The translations under genes were made by a program, and so were the position numbers. A stretch of DNA of 64,000 nucleotides from Mycolicibacterium nivoides (GTDB taxonomy: Bacteria; Actinomycetota; Actinomycetes; Mycobacteriales; Mycobacteriaceae), in NCBI RefSeq assembly GCF_003855255.1, contig NZ_CP034072.1, forward strand, positions 558,001 through 622,000. Reading direction: 5' to 3'. Positions 8,353-19,997 of the stretch are shown here, in pieces; the stretch's first letter is position 1; each line of letters starts with the position of its first letter. Below the pieces are notes generated by a model. That model saw nothing but the letters and a program-made list of their open reading frames with translations. It was not told the DNA's origin and did not search any database.

Positions 8353-10116
8353 GTGATCACCCGCATGTCCGAGCTGTTCCTGCGAACCCTGCGCGACGAC
8401 CCCGCTGATGCCGAAGTGCCCAGCCACAAGCTGCTGATCCGGGCCGGCTATGTCCGTCCGGTCGGCCCCGGTATCTACAGCTGGCTGCCGCTGGGCCTGC
8501 GGGTGCTGCGCCGGATCGAGAAGATCGTGCGGGAAGAGATGAACGCGATCGGCGGCCAGGAGATCCTGCTGCCCGCACTGCTGCCGCGTGGCCCGTACGA
8601 GACCACCAGCCGGTGGACCGAGTACGGCGACACCCTGTTCCGGCTGAAGGACCGGCGAGGCAACGATTATCTGCTCGGGCCGACGCACGAGGAGATCTTC
8701 ACGCTGACGGTCAAGGGGGAGTACTCCTCCTACAAGGATTTCCCCGCGATCCTGTACCAGGTCCAGACCAAGTACCGCGACGAGGCGCGGCCGCGCGCAG
8801 GCATTCTGCGTGGCCGCGAGTTCGTGATGAAGGACTCGTACTCCTTCGACGTGGACGACGACGGCCTCAAGAACGCCTACCACGCCCACCGTGAGGCGTA
8901 CCAGAAGATCTTCGGCCGCCTGGGTGTGCGCTACGTGATCGTGTCGGCGGTCTCGGGCGCGATGGGCGGCAGCGCCTCGGAGGAGTTCCTGGCCGAGAGC
9001 GAGGTCGGTGAGGACACGTTCGTGCGCTGCCTGGATTCCGGCTACGCCGCCAACGTCGAAGCTGTCATCACCCGGTCGCCGGCGCCGCTGCCCATCGAGG
9101 GGCAGGCCGAGGCGCAGGTGCACGACACCCCGGACACCCCGACCATCGCGACACTGGTCGACTGGGCCAATTCGGCTGACCTGGCGCAGTTCTCGGGCCG
9201 TGAGGTGACCGCCGCCGACACCCTGAAGAACGTTCTGCTCAAGACCCGTGAGCCGGGCGGTGACTGGGAGCTGCTGGCCATCGGTGTGCCCGGTGACCGT
9301 GAGGTCGACGAGAAGCGCCTGGGCGCGGCGTTGGAGCCGGCCGAGTTCGCGCTCCTCGACGAAGCCGACTTCGCCAAGAATCCGTTCCTGGTCAAGGGCT
9401 ACGTCGGGCCGAAGGCGCTGCTGGACAACGAGGTTCGCTACCTCGTCGATCCGCGAGTGGTGGACGGCACGGCGTGGATCACCGGGGCCGACGCCCCCAA
9501 CAAGCATGTGGTCGGCCTGGTCGCCGGCCGCGACTTCACCCCCGACGGAACCATCGAGGCCGCCGAGGTCCGCGACGGTGATCCGTCACCGGACGGTGCC
9601 GGGGTGCTGACCTCGGCGCGGGGTATCGAGATCGGCCACATCTTCCAGCTGGGCCGCAAGTACGCCGATGCCTTCACCGCTGACGTTCTCGGCGAGGACG
9701 GCAAGCCGGTGCGGCTGACGATGGGCTCCTACGGCATCGGGGTGTCCCGCATGGTCGCGGTGATCGCCGAGCAGCAGCACGACGACCTGGGCCTGCGGTG
9801 GCCGTCTGCCGTCGCGCCGTTCGACGTGCACGTGGTCGTGGCGAACAAGGACGACGCCGCCCGGACCGGCGCCACCGAACTAGTCGCCGCCCTGGACCGG
9901 CTGGGCCACGAGGTGCTGTTCGACGATCGCAAGGCCTCGCCGGGCGTGAAGTTCAAGGACGCCGAGCTGTTGGGCATGCCGTGGATCGTGGTGGTCGGCC
10001 GCGGCTTCGCCGATGGAGTGGTGGAACTGCGCAACCGGTTCACCGGCGAGAACCGCGAGATCGCGGTCGACGACGCCGCGACCGAGATCTCGGCGGCGCT
10101 CAGCGAAGTCCGCTGA
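8353..10116 (+). CDS. proS: Prolyl-tRNA synthetase
   Basis: 587-residue class II aminoacyl-tRNA synthetase of the bacterial type, charging tRNA-Pro. Seen are the N-terminal class II core (GPTHEE, and [10 protein letters not shown] near residue 155), an inserted editing-type domain (about 225-400), motif 3 with GSYGIGVSR (near 457) and the C-terminal anticodon-binding domain. [17 protein letters not shown] matches the remembered start of M. tuberculosis ProS (Rv2845c), which decides the GTG start. A perfect hairpin follows the stop. Confidence 0.96.
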   Translation: MITRMSELFLRTLRDDPADAEVPSHKLLIRAGYVRPVGPGIYSWLPLGLRVLRRIEKIVREEMNAIGGQEILLPALLPRGPYETTSRWTEYGDTLFRLKDRRGNDYLLGPTHEEIFTLTVKGEYSSYKDFPAILYQVQTKYRDEARPRAGILRGREFVMKDSYSFDVDDDGLKNAYHAHREAYQKIFGRLGVRYVIVSAVSGAMGGSASEEFLAESEVGEDTFVRCLDSGYAANVEAVITRSPAPLPIEGQAEAQVHDTPDTPTIATLVDWANSADLAQFSGREVTAADTLKNVLLKTREPGGDWELLAIGVPGDREVDEKRLGAALEPAEFALLDEADFAKNPFLVKGYVGPKALLDNEVRYLVDPRVVDGTAWITGADAPNKHVVGLVAGRDFTPDGTIEAAEVRDGDPSPDGAGVLTSARGIEIGHIFQLGRKYADAFTADVLGEDGKPVRLTMGSYGIGVSRMVAVIAEQQHDDLGLRWPSAVAPFDVHVVVANKDDAARTGATELVAALDRLGHEVLFDDRKASPGVKFKDAELLGMPWIVVVGRGFADGVVELRNRFTGENREIAVDDAATEISAALSEVR

Positions 10117-10122
10117 CGATGG

Positions 10123-10151
10123 CGGTGCGCTGACAACCGGTCAGCGCACCG
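10123..10151. terminator. Bidirectional terminator hairpin between proS and a convergent gene
   Basis: Perfect 12-bp stem (CGGTGCGCTGAC with GTCAGCGCACCG) around a five-base loop AACCG, placed in the 47-base gap between convergent stops. No T-run follows, as is usual for mycobacterial hairpin terminators. Confidence 0.65.
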
Positions 10152-10163
10152 GAACGCCCGGGC

Positions 10164-10784
10164 TCACGCCAACTCGGGCACCCGCAGGTGGGCGAGGGCC
10201 AACTCGAACTCGCATTCGTTCAATTCCTCGGCGCCGACTTCACGGATCGACGAAGTCTTCAGCGCACTGGCCCGCTCCTTGCTCCGTTCCATCGCTTCGC
10301 GGCTGTCGAACGACGCCGACGACACACCCCGCCCGGATGCGCGGTCGACCATCAGGCTGGCACTGCAGAACCCGTCGAGGTCCTCCATCGCGGGCAGCAC
10401 GGACGCCTTGTAGTGCTCGATGCCTCCGTCGATCTGGCCCGGCTCCAGCTGTGCCCATGTCGCCCGGACACACGCGCCCTCGTGGGTGCGATGGTCGCGG
10501 TGCAGGACGGCGATCTCCCACTCTTCGACGGTCGCGGTGCCCCCGAATGCTTCCACCGCCTGTGCCCGTAGCGGTGCTGCCCGCTCGGCACTCGCGTGCA
10601 TCGCTTCTTCGGTCTCCCACGCGGTGGTGGCGATGCACCGGCCGGATTCGCGATCGACCAACAACGAGATTCCGACGCAGCCGTTCATCTTCTGCAGCGC
10701 GGGCATGACCTCGTCGCGAACATGCGCAATACCGGCGTCGATCGCGTCGGGTTGCGCCTGGACAGTGGTAGAGCGTGCGTACAC
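10164..10784 (-). CDS. Duplicated ABM-like (dimeric alpha/beta barrel) protein
   Basis: 206 residues built of two similar halves. [19 protein letters not shown] with [19 protein letters not shown] in the first half corresponds to [19 protein letters not shown] with [19 protein letters not shown] in the second. This is the pattern of an antibiotic biosynthesis monooxygenase-like ferredoxin fold fused in tandem, which would give a barrel within one chain. Catalytic residues are not evident, so the function is unknown. The GTG at 10784 is chosen because AAAGGGGGTGGATC immediately upstream is a strong Shine-Dalgarno. A 16-bp palindrome lies about 30 bases upstream. Confidence 0.72.
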   Translation of the reverse strand: MYARSTTVQAQPDAIDAGIAHVRDEVMPALQKMNGCVGISLLVDRESGRCIATTAWETEEAMHASAERAAPLRAQAVEAFGGTATVEEWEIAVLHRDHRTHEGACVRATWAQLEPGQIDGGIEHYKASVLPAMEDLDGFCSASLMVDRASGRGVSSASFDSREAMERSKERASALKTSSIREVGAEELNECEFELALAHLRVPELA

Positions 10785-10813
10785 GATCCACCCCCTTTGT
10801 TCGGGGCGGCGCC

Positions 10814-10829
10814 CCGGTGGCGCCACCGG
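10814..10829. promoter_or_regulatory. 16-bp perfect palindrome upstream of the duplicated barrel gene
   Basis: CCGGTGGCGCCACCGG is fully self-complementary and lies 30 bases before the GTG, next to a second GC-rich inverted repeat. It could be an operator or an RNA hairpin in the leader; nothing decides between these. Confidence 0.4.
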
Positions 10830-10930
10830 TCCGACCTCTACCTTTCGCTCGGCGAGCGGACGTTGCAATGGGCACCGCGCCATCAATTACCGGGTGCAAT
10901 CAAAGGGATCCGGAGATCGCGTGCGCGGCG

Positions 10931-11410
10931 CTACTCGCCCCCGCCGGGGAAGGCGACGGTCACCGGCCAGGTGTTCAGGATCGCGCGCCATCTGGCCGCG
11001 GTGACGGCCGTCTCCGACAGCGCGGTGACCGCGAACGCGCGGTCGTCGGCGCTGGTGGCTTGTTCGAGCACGGCACGCCAAGCCACCGAGGTGTCCTCCT
11101 CCATGCGTATCGCGAGGTTGGCGGCATCGGTCGGATCGGTCACCGGTGCGGGCAGCTGATAGCCGGCCGCGGGCAGCGGCGGCGTGACCGACCGCGCCTC
11201 GAGCAGGGCCATGGCGGCCTCGCGGCGTGCGCGGTGTTCGGCCATCGCCGTGGCCACCAGGGCGTTGTCCTCGGCGGTCGAATGGGCCGATACCAGCCCG
11301 TAGCCGTAGATCGCGCCGTGCTCGACGGCGACGGCGTCGAACAGGGCCGCATCGGCGGCTGTCGTCGGACGGGTGGGCGAGGTGGTCGATCGTGGTCCAG
11401 GCGAGGTCAC
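10931..11410 (-). CDS. DUF4439 ferritin-like protein (Rv2844 homologue)
   Basis: 159 residues, mostly alpha-helical and alanine-rich. The stretches AVEHGAIYGYGLVSAHS, ALVATAMAEHRARREAAM and EEDTSVAWRAVLEQA resemble the four-helix ferritin-like DUF4439 family. The GTG at 11410 overlaps the stop of the upstream lipoprotein gene by three bases, indicating translational coupling. The pair is divergent from rimP, as Rv2844/Rv2843 are relative to Rv2842c. The molecular function is not known. Confidence 0.78.
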   Translation of the reverse strand: MTSPGPRSTTSPTRPTTAADAALFDAVAVEHGAIYGYGLVSAHSTAEDNALVATAMAEHRARREAAMALLEARSVTPPLPAAGYQLPAPVTDPTDAANLAIRMEEDTSVAWRAVLEQATSADDRAFAVTALSETAVTAARWRAILNTWPVTVAFPGGGE

Positions 11411-11931
11411 TGTGCACCTCCCAGCGCGACGGTGTGGGCGGCCGTGCACGAGGCGGCGATGGATCCGAGGAGGCCGGCGCGATAGCCGGAGAGCCTGCTG
11501 GCCAGACCGGCGGCCCGGTCCGCGGACTCCTTGAGCGCGTCGACCACGTCGCCGACGCCGGGTGCGGACGCATCTGCTCCTGCACTCGGGGTGGTCTTGG
11601 GCGTGCTTGTGGTGGTGCTGGTGGCGGTGTCCGCCGGGGCTGAACCCGTCATCCGGGTCAACTCGTCGGCCAGGGCTTTGGCATGTGCGCTGCGATCGCT
11701 GGCCACCGCGTTCAGTGCCCGGGTCGCCGCTGCCTGCGGGGGCTGGGCGGTCGCCGCCTCGGCAGCAAGCGCACTGTCGGCACGGGCCCGGTCCCACTGC
11801 GCGGTCAGGTCGTCCACTTCGGGTTGAGGCGTCGTCGTACTGCACGCGGCGGCGGTGGTGCCCAACAGGGCAAGGGCCGCGGCCGAGACCAGTACGCGCC
11901 GCCGGCTGATGTCTGCATGGGCGCTCGGCAC
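11407..11931 (-). CDS. Tat-exported lipoprotein (Rv2843 homologue)
   Basis: 174 residues. The N-terminus SRRRVLVSAAALALLGTTAA carries a twin-arginine motif and a hydrophobic core, followed by AAAC, a plausible lipobox. A helical, alanine-rich exported domain follows, with a low-complexity Thr/Ser/Pro linker (TATSTTTSTPKTTPSAGA). The start is the GTG at 11931, since upstream in-frame codons are Arg/Trp-rich and would bury the signal peptide. It is translationally coupled to the DUF4439 gene, so the two products may form an envelope complex. Confidence 0.75.
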   Translation of the reverse strand: MPSAHADISRRRVLVSAAALALLGTTAAACSTTTPQPEVDDLTAQWDRARADSALAAEAATAQPPQAAATRALNAVASDRSAHAKALADELTRMTGSAPADTATSTTTSTPKTTPSAGADASAPGVGDVVDALKESADRAAGLASRLSGYRAGLLGSIAASCTAAHTVALGGAQ

Positions 11932-12139
11932 GTGAACATCCTGCCATTGCTGTCGCACCCGCCTGACGCGGCGCTGACCGGCCGGCCGCCACCGGGGCGC
12001 CGACATTCGCCACGCACCAGATTGCGATTGGCAGTTGCTGCCGCGGGCCTGGCGTATCGTGAATAGGCGATTCCGGGGCCGCTGCAGGTGGCTGGCCCTG
12101 GCATTCGTGTCGGAGACAATTCAAGATGAGGAGCTCGCC

Positions 12140-12685
12140 GTGGCACCGGATCCAAAGTTGCGGTCTGCGGATTTGCCGTCGCAGACGCAGGTGATCGAGC
12201 TACTTGACGGCGAGTTCGCGCGCGCCGGTTACGAAATCGACGATGTCGTGGTCGACGCTTCGGTTCGCCCAGCCCGTATCACCGTGATCGCCGACGGCGA
12301 CGAGGGCCTCGATCTCGATACCCTGGCAGCGTTGTCGCGGACGGCAGCGGAGTTGCTCGATCAGCTCGCGCAGGGCGACACGCCGTATGTGCTCGATGTC
12401 ACCTCGCCGGGTGTGGACCGCCCGTTGACCCAGCCCAAGCATTTTCGTCGCGCCCGTGGGCGCAAGGCCGAGCTGACGCTGGCCGACGGTTCGGTGTTCA
12501 CCGGCAGGCTCGGGGAAACCGACGGCGAGGTGCTGAAAGTCGTGGTGCCAGAAGGTCGGGACTTGGCCATCCGTGAGGTTGCGCTTGCTGATATCGCCAA
12601 AGCTGTTGTGCAAGTGGAGTTTTCACCTCCCAACCGACGCGAGTTGGAACTGTCGGGAGAAACCGGAAAGGGGGCCGGGGAATGA
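12140..12685 (+). CDS. rimP: Ribosome maturation factor RimP
   Basis: 181 residues. RimP assists maturation of the 30S subunit. The alpha/beta N-terminal domain ([20 protein letters not shown]) and the sequence [22 protein letters not shown] and VQVEFSPP are diagnostic and match Rv2842c. The GTG at 12140 follows GAGGAG at a good distance; an ATG at 12035 would add a long unconserved Arg/Trp-rich extension. The last four bases overlap nusA. Confidence 0.92.
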   Translation: MAPDPKLRSADLPSQTQVIELLDGEFARAGYEIDDVVVDASVRPARITVIADGDEGLDLDTLAALSRTAAELLDQLAQGDTPYVLDVTSPGVDRPLTQPKHFRRARGRKAELTLADGSVFTGRLGETDGEVLKVVVPEGRDLAIREVALADIAKAVVQVEFSPPNRRELELSGETGKGAGE

Positions 12686-13710
12686 ACATCGACATGGCGG
12701 CACTGCACGCCATCGAGGCGGACAAGGGCATCACCGTCGACGTGGTCGTGGAGACCATCAAATCGGCATTGCTCACCGCATATCGGCACACCGAAGGGCA
12801 TGAGCCCGACGCGCGCATCGACATCGATCGCAAGACCGGTGTGGTCAAGGTGATCGCCCGCCAGACCGATGCCGACGGCAACGTCCTGCATGAATGGGAT
12901 GACACGCCAGAGGGATTCGGCAGGATCGCGGCGACCACGGCCCGGCAGGTGATCCTGCAGCGGTTGCGCGACGCCGAGAACGAGAAGACCTACGGGGAGT
13001 TCGCGGCGCACGAGGGCGACATCGTCGCCGGCGTGATCCAGCGCGATGCCCGGGCCAACGCCCGCGGGCTGGTCGTTGTGCGGATCGGCAGCGAGACCAA
13101 GGGGTCTGAAGGGGTGATCCCGAGCGCCGAGCAGGTGCCGGGCGAGCGTTACGAACACGGCGACCGGCTGCGCTGCTACGTCGTCGGCGTCACCCGCGGG
13201 GCCCGCGAGCCGTTGATCACGCTGTCTCGCACCCACCCGAACCTGGTCCGCAAGCTGTTTTCCCTCGAGGTGCCGGAGATCGCCGACGGGTCGGTGGAGA
13301 TCGTGGCGGTGGCCCGGGAGGCCGGGCACCGGTCCAAGATCGCGGTGGCCTCGCGCGTGCCCGGGCTGAACGCCAAGGGGGCGTGCATCGGCCCGATGGG
13401 TCAGCGCGTGCGCAATGTGATGAGCGAATTGTCCGGCGAGAAGATCGACATCATCGACTACGACGAGGACCCCGCCCGTTTCGTCGCCAACGCCCTGTCG
13501 CCTGCCAAGGTGGTGTCCGTGTCGGTGATCGATGAGGCCGCCCGGGCGGCCCGGGTGATCGTGCCGGACTTCCAGCTCTCGCTCGCGATTGGCAAGGAAG
13601 GGCAAAACGCCAGGTTGGCGGCCCGGCTCACCGGTTGGCGGATCGATATCCGCAGCGATGCGGCGCCGCAGCCCGACCATGATGTCCGGCCCGGGGCGGT
13701 ACACGATTGA
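12682..13710 (+). CDS. nusA: Transcription termination/antitermination factor NusA
   Basis: 342 residues, the short actinobacterial form without the C-terminal acidic repeats. The N-terminal RNA polymerase-binding domain ([17 protein letters not shown]) is followed by an S1 domain (about 110-180) and two KH domains ([19 protein letters not shown] near 225 and [19 protein letters not shown] near 300). It binds RNA polymerase and nascent RNA and influences pausing. It is translationally coupled to rimP. Confidence 0.95.
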   Translation: MNIDMAALHAIEADKGITVDVVVETIKSALLTAYRHTEGHEPDARIDIDRKTGVVKVIARQTDADGNVLHEWDDTPEGFGRIAATTARQVILQRLRDAENEKTYGEFAAHEGDIVAGVIQRDARANARGLVVVRIGSETKGSEGVIPSAEQVPGERYEHGDRLRCYVVGVTRGAREPLITLSRTHPNLVRKLFSLEVPEIADGSVEIVAVAREAGHRSKIAVASRVPGLNAKGACIGPMGQRVRNVMSELSGEKIDIIDYDEDPARFVANALSPAKVVSVSVIDEAARAARVIVPDFQLSLAIGKEGQNARLAARLTGWRIDIRSDAAPQPDHDVRPGAVHD

Positions 13711-13750
13711 CAGTAGTGACCGGCGTTTCGGACCACAGCCCTCGGGGCGG

Positions 13751-13756
13751 TAGACT
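13751..13756 (+). promoter_or_regulatory. -10 hexamer TAGACT for ylxR
   Basis: TAGACT ends five bases before the GTG at 13762. It lies in the 51-base gap after nusA and gives an internal start in the operon, probably leaderless. Confidence 0.5.
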
Positions 13757-13761
13757 CAGCC

Positions 13762-14121
13762 GTGATCCAGCGCGAGACTCCGGCTCTGACGCATCGAAGC
13801 ACCTCCGACACCTCTGTCGGACCAGTGCGGACCTGCATCGGATGCCGGAAGCGAGAGTTGGCCGCCGAGTTGCTCCGAGTGGTCGCGGTAACCGACGGGA
13901 ACGGGACGAGTTCCGTAACCGTTGATACCGCGGCAAGCCTGCCAGGGCGTGGTGCGTGGCTGCACCCCGACCAGCAGTGCGCGCAGATGGCAGTGCGGCG
14001 ACGAGCCTTCGTCCGAGCGTTGCGACTCACCGGTTCACCGGATACATCCGCGGTGATCGAGTACGTCGAGAAGTTCGCTGAACCGCTCGATGGGCCCGGT
14101 TCCCGGCAACAGAACAGGTAG
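13762..14121 (+). CDS. ylxR: YlxR-family RNA-binding protein (Rv2840c homologue)
   Basis: 119 residues. The family signature [12 protein letters not shown] (about 21-32) and the [11 protein letters not shown] segment are clear. YlxR proteins lie between nusA and infB in many bacteria and are thought to bind RNA or influence RNase P or transcription; the precise role in mycobacteria is not established. It starts with GTG directly after a -10 hexamer. Confidence 0.9.
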   Translation: MIQRETPALTHRSTSDTSVGPVRTCIGCRKRELAAELLRVVAVTDGNGTSSVTVDTAASLPGRGAWLHPDQQCAQMAVRRRAFVRALRLTGSPDTSAVIEYVEKFAEPLDGPGSRQQNR

Positions 14122-14223
14122 CGAAGAACATGAGCACACCGTGAAGTCCCGATGACCATGCGTCATAGCTAAACCCGAGGCGCGGCGCCTACCACCGCTG
14201 TTGCCTCCAGACGAGGAGATGTA

Positions 14224-17046
14224 GTGGCAGCAGGTAAGGCCCGTGTGCACGAGTTGGCAAAGGAACTCGGTGTCACCAGCAAGGACCTCTTAGCCAAGCT
14301 CAAGGAGCAAGGCGAGTTCGTCAAGTCGGCGTCCTCCACTGTGGAGGCGCCGGTCGCGCGTCGGCTGCGCGAATCGTTCGGCGCAAAGGCCGGCGGTAAG
14401 AAGCCCGAAGACAAGCCCCGCCCGCAGGGTGGAGCCGCGCCCGCGGCCCCCAAGCCCGGGGCTCCCAGCCCCGCGACGGCGGCCAAGCCGGCTCCGGCCA
14501 AGCCCGCCGCGCCCGCGGCTCCGGCGGTCGAACCCCAGGCTCCGGCCGCTGAGGCCGCACCGGTCGCCGCGGCCCGGCCCGCAGCACCCAAGCCCGCCGC
14601 TCCGCAGCCCCCGGCCGCACCGAGCGTGCCGGCTGCTGCTGCGCCCAGCGCCCCGGCAGCGCCGACTCCGGGTGCTACGCCCGGTCCGCGGCCTACGCCC
14701 GGTGCCACGCCCGGCCCGCGTCCGGGCCCGGCGTCGGGTGCCCCGAAGCCGGCCCCGCGCGCTCCGCGTGTCGGCAACAACCCGTTCTCCTCGCAGCAGC
14801 CCGTCGAGCGGCCCATCCCGCGTCCGCAGCCGCGGCCGGGTGCCCCGCGTCCCGGCGGCGGCCCCCGTCCGTCGCCCGGCAACATGCCGCCGCGACCGGC
14901 AGGCGCCGGTGCTCCGGGTCGTGGCGGTCCGCGCCCCGGCCCGCGTCCCGGCGGCGGCCCCCGTCCCGGCGGTGCCGGTCAGGGTGCTCGTCCCGGTGGT
15001 GGTGGCGGTAACTACCGTGGCGGCGGCGGCGCCGGCGGTGGTGCCGGCGCAGGCGGAGCGGCTGCCGGCGGTTTCCGCGGTCGTCCCGGTGGTGGTGGCG
15101 GCGGTGGCCGTCCCGGCCAGCGCGGTGGCGCGGCCGGTGCGTTCGGTCGTCCCGGCGGAGCCCCCAAGCGCGGCCGTAAGTCGAAGCGGGCGAAACGCGC
15201 CGAATACGAGAACATGCAGGCCCCGGTCGTCGGTGGCGTGCGGTTGCCCAAGGGCAACGGTGAGACCATCCGGCTGGCCCGCGGCGCATCGCTGAGCGAC
15301 TTCGCCGAGAAGATCGACGCCAACCCGGCCGCACTGGTCCAGGCGCTGTTCAACCTCGGTGAGATGGTCACCGCGACCCAGTCGGTCGGTGACGACACCC
15401 TGGAGCTGCTCGGCAGCGAGATGAACTTCAAGGTGCAGGTCGTCTCGCCCGAGGACGAGGACCGCGAACTGCTGCAGTCCTTCGATCTCACCTACGGCGA
15501 GGACGAGGGTGACGAAGAGGACCTCGAGTTCCGTCCGCCCGTGGTCACCGTCATGGGTCACGTCGACCACGGCAAGACCCGACTGCTGGACACCATCCGG
15601 AACGCCAGCGTCCGCGAGGGCGAGGCCGGCGGCATCACCCAGCACATCGGCGCCTACCAGGTCGAGGTCGATCTGGACGGCAACGTCCGGCCGATCACCT
15701 TCATCGACACCCCGGGTCACGAGGCGTTCACCGCCATGCGTGCCCGTGGCGCCAAGGCCACCGATATCGCGATCCTGGTGGTCGCCGCCGACGACGGCGT
15801 CATGCCGCAGACGGTGGAGGCCATCAACCACGCGCAGGCCGCTGACGTGCCGATCGTGGTGGCGGTCAACAAGATCGACAAGGAAGGTGCCGACCCGGCC
15901 AAGATCCGGGCGCAGCTCACCGAATACAACCTGGTGGCCGAGGAGTACGGCGGCGAGACCATGTTCGTCGACATCTCCGCCAAGCAGGGCACCAACATCG
16001 AGGCGCTGCTGGAAGCGGTCGTCCTGACCGCCGACGCATCCCTGGACCTGCGGGCCAACCCCGACATGGAGGCCCAGGGTGTGGCGATCGAGGCGCACCT
16101 GGACCGCGGTCGCGGCCCGGTGGCCACGGTGCTCATCCAGCGCGGCACCCTGCGCGTCGGCGACTCGGTGGTGGCCGGCGATGCCTATGGTCGCGTCCGC
16201 CGCATGGTCGACGAGCACGGCGACGACGTCGAAGAGGCACTGCCCTCGCGTCCGGTCCAGGTCATCGGCTTCACGTCGGTGCCCGGTGCCGGTGACAACT
16301 TCCTGGTTGTCGACGAGGATCGCATCGCCCGCCAGATCGCCGACCGGCGCAGCGCGCGCAAGCGCAACGCGCTGGCCGCACGCAGCCGTAAGCGGATCAG
16401 CCTGGAGGACCTGGATTCGGCGCTGAAGGAAACCAGCCAGCTGAACCTGATCCTCAAGGGCGACAACGCCGGCACGGTCGAAGCCCTCGAGGAAGCCTTG
16501 ATGGGTATCGAGATCGACGACGAAGTGGAACTGCGGGTCATCGACCGCGGTGTCGGTGGCGTCACCGAGACCAACGTCAACCTGGCTTCGGCTTCGGACG
16601 CGATCATCATCGGGTTCAACGTCCGTGCCGAGGGCAAGGCGACCGAGCTGGCCAACCGCGAGGGTGTGGAGATCCGGTACTACTCGGTGATCTACCAGGC
16701 CATCGACGAGATCGAGAAGGCCCTCAAGGGCATGCTCAAGCCGGTGTACGAGGAGAAGGAGCTCGGCCGCGCCGAGATCCGGGCGATCTTCCGGTCGTCC
16801 AAGGTCGGCAACATCGCCGGTTGCCTGGTCACCTCGGGCATCATGCGCCGCAACGCCAAGGCCCGGCTGCTGCGTGACAACCTGGTGGTCGCGCAGAACC
16901 TCACGGTGTCCTCGCTCAAGCGGGAGAAGGACGACGCCACCGAGGTCCGCGAAGGTTACGAGTGCGGTCTGACTCTGACCTACAACGACATCAAGGAAGG
17001 CGACGTCATCGAGACGTACGAACTCGTCGAGAAGGTGCGTACATAA
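14224..17046 (+). CDS. infB: Translation initiation factor IF-2
   Basis: 940 residues. IF-2 brings initiator tRNA to the 30S subunit and promotes subunit joining with GTP hydrolysis. The N-terminal IF2_N motif ([20 protein letters not shown]) precedes a 260-residue Pro/Ala region and then a Gly/Arg-rich low-complexity region (to about residue 320). The G domain has GHVDHGKT (G1), DTPGHE (G3) and NKID (G4), followed by the C-terminal beta-barrels. The GTG start at 14224 follows GAGGAG. The skewed composition creates long false frames on the opposite strand. Confidence 0.97.
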   Translation: MAAGKARVHELAKELGVTSKDLLAKLKEQGEFVKSASSTVEAPVARRLRESFGAKAGGKKPEDKPRPQGGAAPAAPKPGAPSPATAAKPAPAKPAAPAAPAVEPQAPAAEAAPVAAARPAAPKPAAPQPPAAPSVPAAAAPSAPAAPTPGATPGPRPTPGATPGPRPGPASGAPKPAPRAPRVGNNPFSSQQPVERPIPRPQPRPGAPRPGGGPRPSPGNMPPRPAGAGAPGRGGPRPGPRPGGGPRPGGAGQGARPGGGGGNYRGGGGAGGGAGAGGAAAGGFRGRPGGGGGGGRPGQRGGAAGAFGRPGGAPKRGRKSKRAKRAEYENMQAPVVGGVRLPKGNGETIRLARGASLSDFAEKIDANPAALVQALFNLGEMVTATQSVGDDTLELLGSEMNFKVQVVSPEDEDRELLQSFDLTYGEDEGDEEDLEFRPPVVTVMGHVDHGKTRLLDTIRNASVREGEAGGITQHIGAYQVEVDLDGNVRPITFIDTPGHEAFTAMRARGAKATDIAILVVAADDGVMPQTVEAINHAQAADVPIVVAVNKIDKEGADPAKIRAQLTEYNLVAEEYGGETMFVDISAKQGTNIEALLEAVVLTADASLDLRANPDMEAQGVAIEAHLDRGRGPVATVLIQRGTLRVGDSVVAGDAYGRVRRMVDEHGDDVEEALPSRPVQVIGFTSVPGAGDNFLVVDEDRIARQIADRRSARKRNALAARSRKRISLEDLDSALKETSQLNLILKGDNAGTVEALEEALMGIEIDDEVELRVIDRGVGGVTETNVNLASASDAIIIGFNVRAEGKATELANREGVEIRYYSVIYQAIDEIEKALKGMLKPVYEEKELGRAEIRAIFRSSKVGNIAGCLVTSGIMRRNAKARLLRDNLVVAQNLTVSSLKREKDDATEVREGYECGLTLTYNDIKEGDVIETYELVEKVRT

Positions 17047-17049
17047 GCG

Positions 17050-18550
<1,501 letters not shown>

Positions 18551-18552
18551 CC

Positions 18553-19887
18553 ATGGTTGAGCCGGAAGGCGATATTCCGGTCACTCCCGCCACCACCCGC
18601 CGCATCGCCGGCCTGGCGATCCCGGCACTCGGAGTCCTGGCGGCCGAGCCCATCTACCTGCTGTTCGACATCGCGATCGTCGGACGCCTGGGTGCGCTCA
18701 GCCTGGCCGGGCTGGCCATCGGCGGCCTGGTCCTCGGCCTGGTCAATTCGCAGGGGACATTTCTGTCCTACGGCACCACCTCGCGTTCGGCCCGGCTGTT
18801 CGGGGCGGGTGACCGGAAGGCGGCGGTAGGCGAGGGCGTGCAGGCCACCTGGTTGGCGCTGGGGCTGGGGCTGCTCATCATCGCGGTCGTGCAGGCCGCG
18901 GCGGTGCCGCTGCTCGGGGCGATCGCCGGACATTCCGATATCGCGGGCGCCGCGCTGCCGTGGCTCCGCATCGCGATCCTGGCCGCCCCGGCGATCCTGG
19001 TGTCGCTGGCCGGCAACGGCTGGATGCGCGGCGTGCAGGACACCGCGCGCCCCCTGCACTACGTGGTGTTCGGGTTTGCGGTGTCGGCGGTGCTGTGCCC
19101 GCTGCTGGTGTACGGCTGGCTGGGCCTGCCCCGCTTGGAGCTGGCCGGTTCGGCGGTGGCGAACGTTGTGGGGCAGTGGGTGGCGGCGCTGCTGTTTCTG
19201 CGTGCCCTGGTGATCGAGAAGGTCGCGTTGGGGGTCCGGCCGGCGGTGCTGCGGGCGCAGCTGACCATGGGCCGCGATCTGCTGCTGCGATCGATGGCGT
19301 TCCAAGCCTGTTTCCTGTCCGCGGGCGCGGTGGCAGCGCGATTCGGTGCCGCCTCCGTCGCGGCGCATCAGGTCGTCCTACAGGTGTGGAGTTTCCTTGC
19401 CCTGGTGCTGGATTCGCTCGCCATTGCCGCACAGTCACTGGTGGGTGCGGCGCTGGGTGCGGGTCAGCTCGCGCACGCCAAGAGCGTGGCCTGGCGGGTG
19501 ACACTGTTCTCCACCTTGGCCGGGGTGGTGCTGGCCGTCGTGTTCGCCGCCGGTTCGTCGGTGATGCCGTCGGTGTTCACCGACGATCGATCGGTGTTGG
19601 CCGCCGTCGGGGTGCCGTGGTGGTTCATGGTGGCCCAATTGCCCGTGGCGGGCATCGTCTTCGCGCTCGACGGCGTGCTGCTGGGTGCGGGCGACGCGAA
19701 GTTCATGCGCAACGCCACCCTGACGAGTGCGCTGGTCGGCTTCCTGCCGCTGATCTGGTTGTCGCTGCTCTACGGCTGGGGCCTGTTCGGCATCTGGTCC
19801 GGGTTGAGCACGTTCATGGTGCTGCGGCTGATCTTCGTCGGCTGGCGCGCGTTCTCAGGTCGCTGGTTGGTGCCGGGGACCGCCTAG
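18553..19887 (+). CDS. dinF: MATE family efflux protein DinF
   Basis: 444-residue multidrug/toxin extrusion transporter with about twelve hydrophobic helices in two similar halves. EPIYLLFDIAIVGRLGALSLAGLAIGG covers the first helices (only the start EPIYLLFDIAIVGRLG is diagnostic) and matches Rv2836c. The ATG at 18553 lies two bases after the nrnA stop. A longer in-frame ORF from 18298 reads through nrnA and is an artefact. No dedicated promoter is visible, so it is likely the last gene of the rimP-infB block. Confidence 0.9.
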   Translation: MVEPEGDIPVTPATTRRIAGLAIPALGVLAAEPIYLLFDIAIVGRLGALSLAGLAIGGLVLGLVNSQGTFLSYGTTSRSARLFGAGDRKAAVGEGVQATWLALGLGLLIIAVVQAAAVPLLGAIAGHSDIAGAALPWLRIAILAAPAILVSLAGNGWMRGVQDTARPLHYVVFGFAVSAVLCPLLVYGWLGLPRLELAGSAVANVVGQWVAALLFLRALVIEKVALGVRPAVLRAQLTMGRDLLLRSMAFQACFLSAGAVAARFGAASVAAHQVVLQVWSFLALVLDSLAIAAQSLVGAALGAGQLAHAKSVAWRVTLFSTLAGVVLAVVFAAGSSVMPSVFTDDRSVLAAVGVPWWFMVAQLPVAGIVFALDGVLLGAGDAKFMRNATLTSALVGFLPLIWLSLLYGWGLFGIWSGLSTFMVLRLIFVGWRAFSGRWLVPGTA

Positions 19888-19927
19888 TTCCACACCGCCG
19901 CGTCGTTGGCACCGCCTCGTTGCACCG

Positions 19928-19985
19928 CGAGCGACCGTGTCTGTACGCGACACGCCGCTCTTCTCTGTACAAGTGCGGTCGCTCA
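19928..19985. repeat. 58-bp palindromic repeat, copy B
   Basis: Exactly 58 bases with arms CGAGCGACCG and CGGTCGCTCA (one arm-end mismatch). The interior contains TGTCTGTACGCGACACGCCG and a second TGTAC near the right arm, so the stem can extend as TGTAC/GTACA. It sits between the convergent genes dinF and the methyltransferase and could double as a terminator. Confidence 0.85.
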
Positions 19986-19997
19986 CGGGGGCGGCGC

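Noticed and set aside
10931..12124. 397-residue minus-strand frame
   Set aside because: Only the last 159 codons (from GTG 11410) look like a protein. The rest overlaps the Tat lipoprotein gene in another frame.
14400..15190. Repetitive Pro/Ala/Gly-coding DNA in infB resembling a repeat array
   Set aside because: Units are irregular, codon-periodic and within a conserved gene. This is low-complexity protein sequence and not a CRISPR or VNTR.
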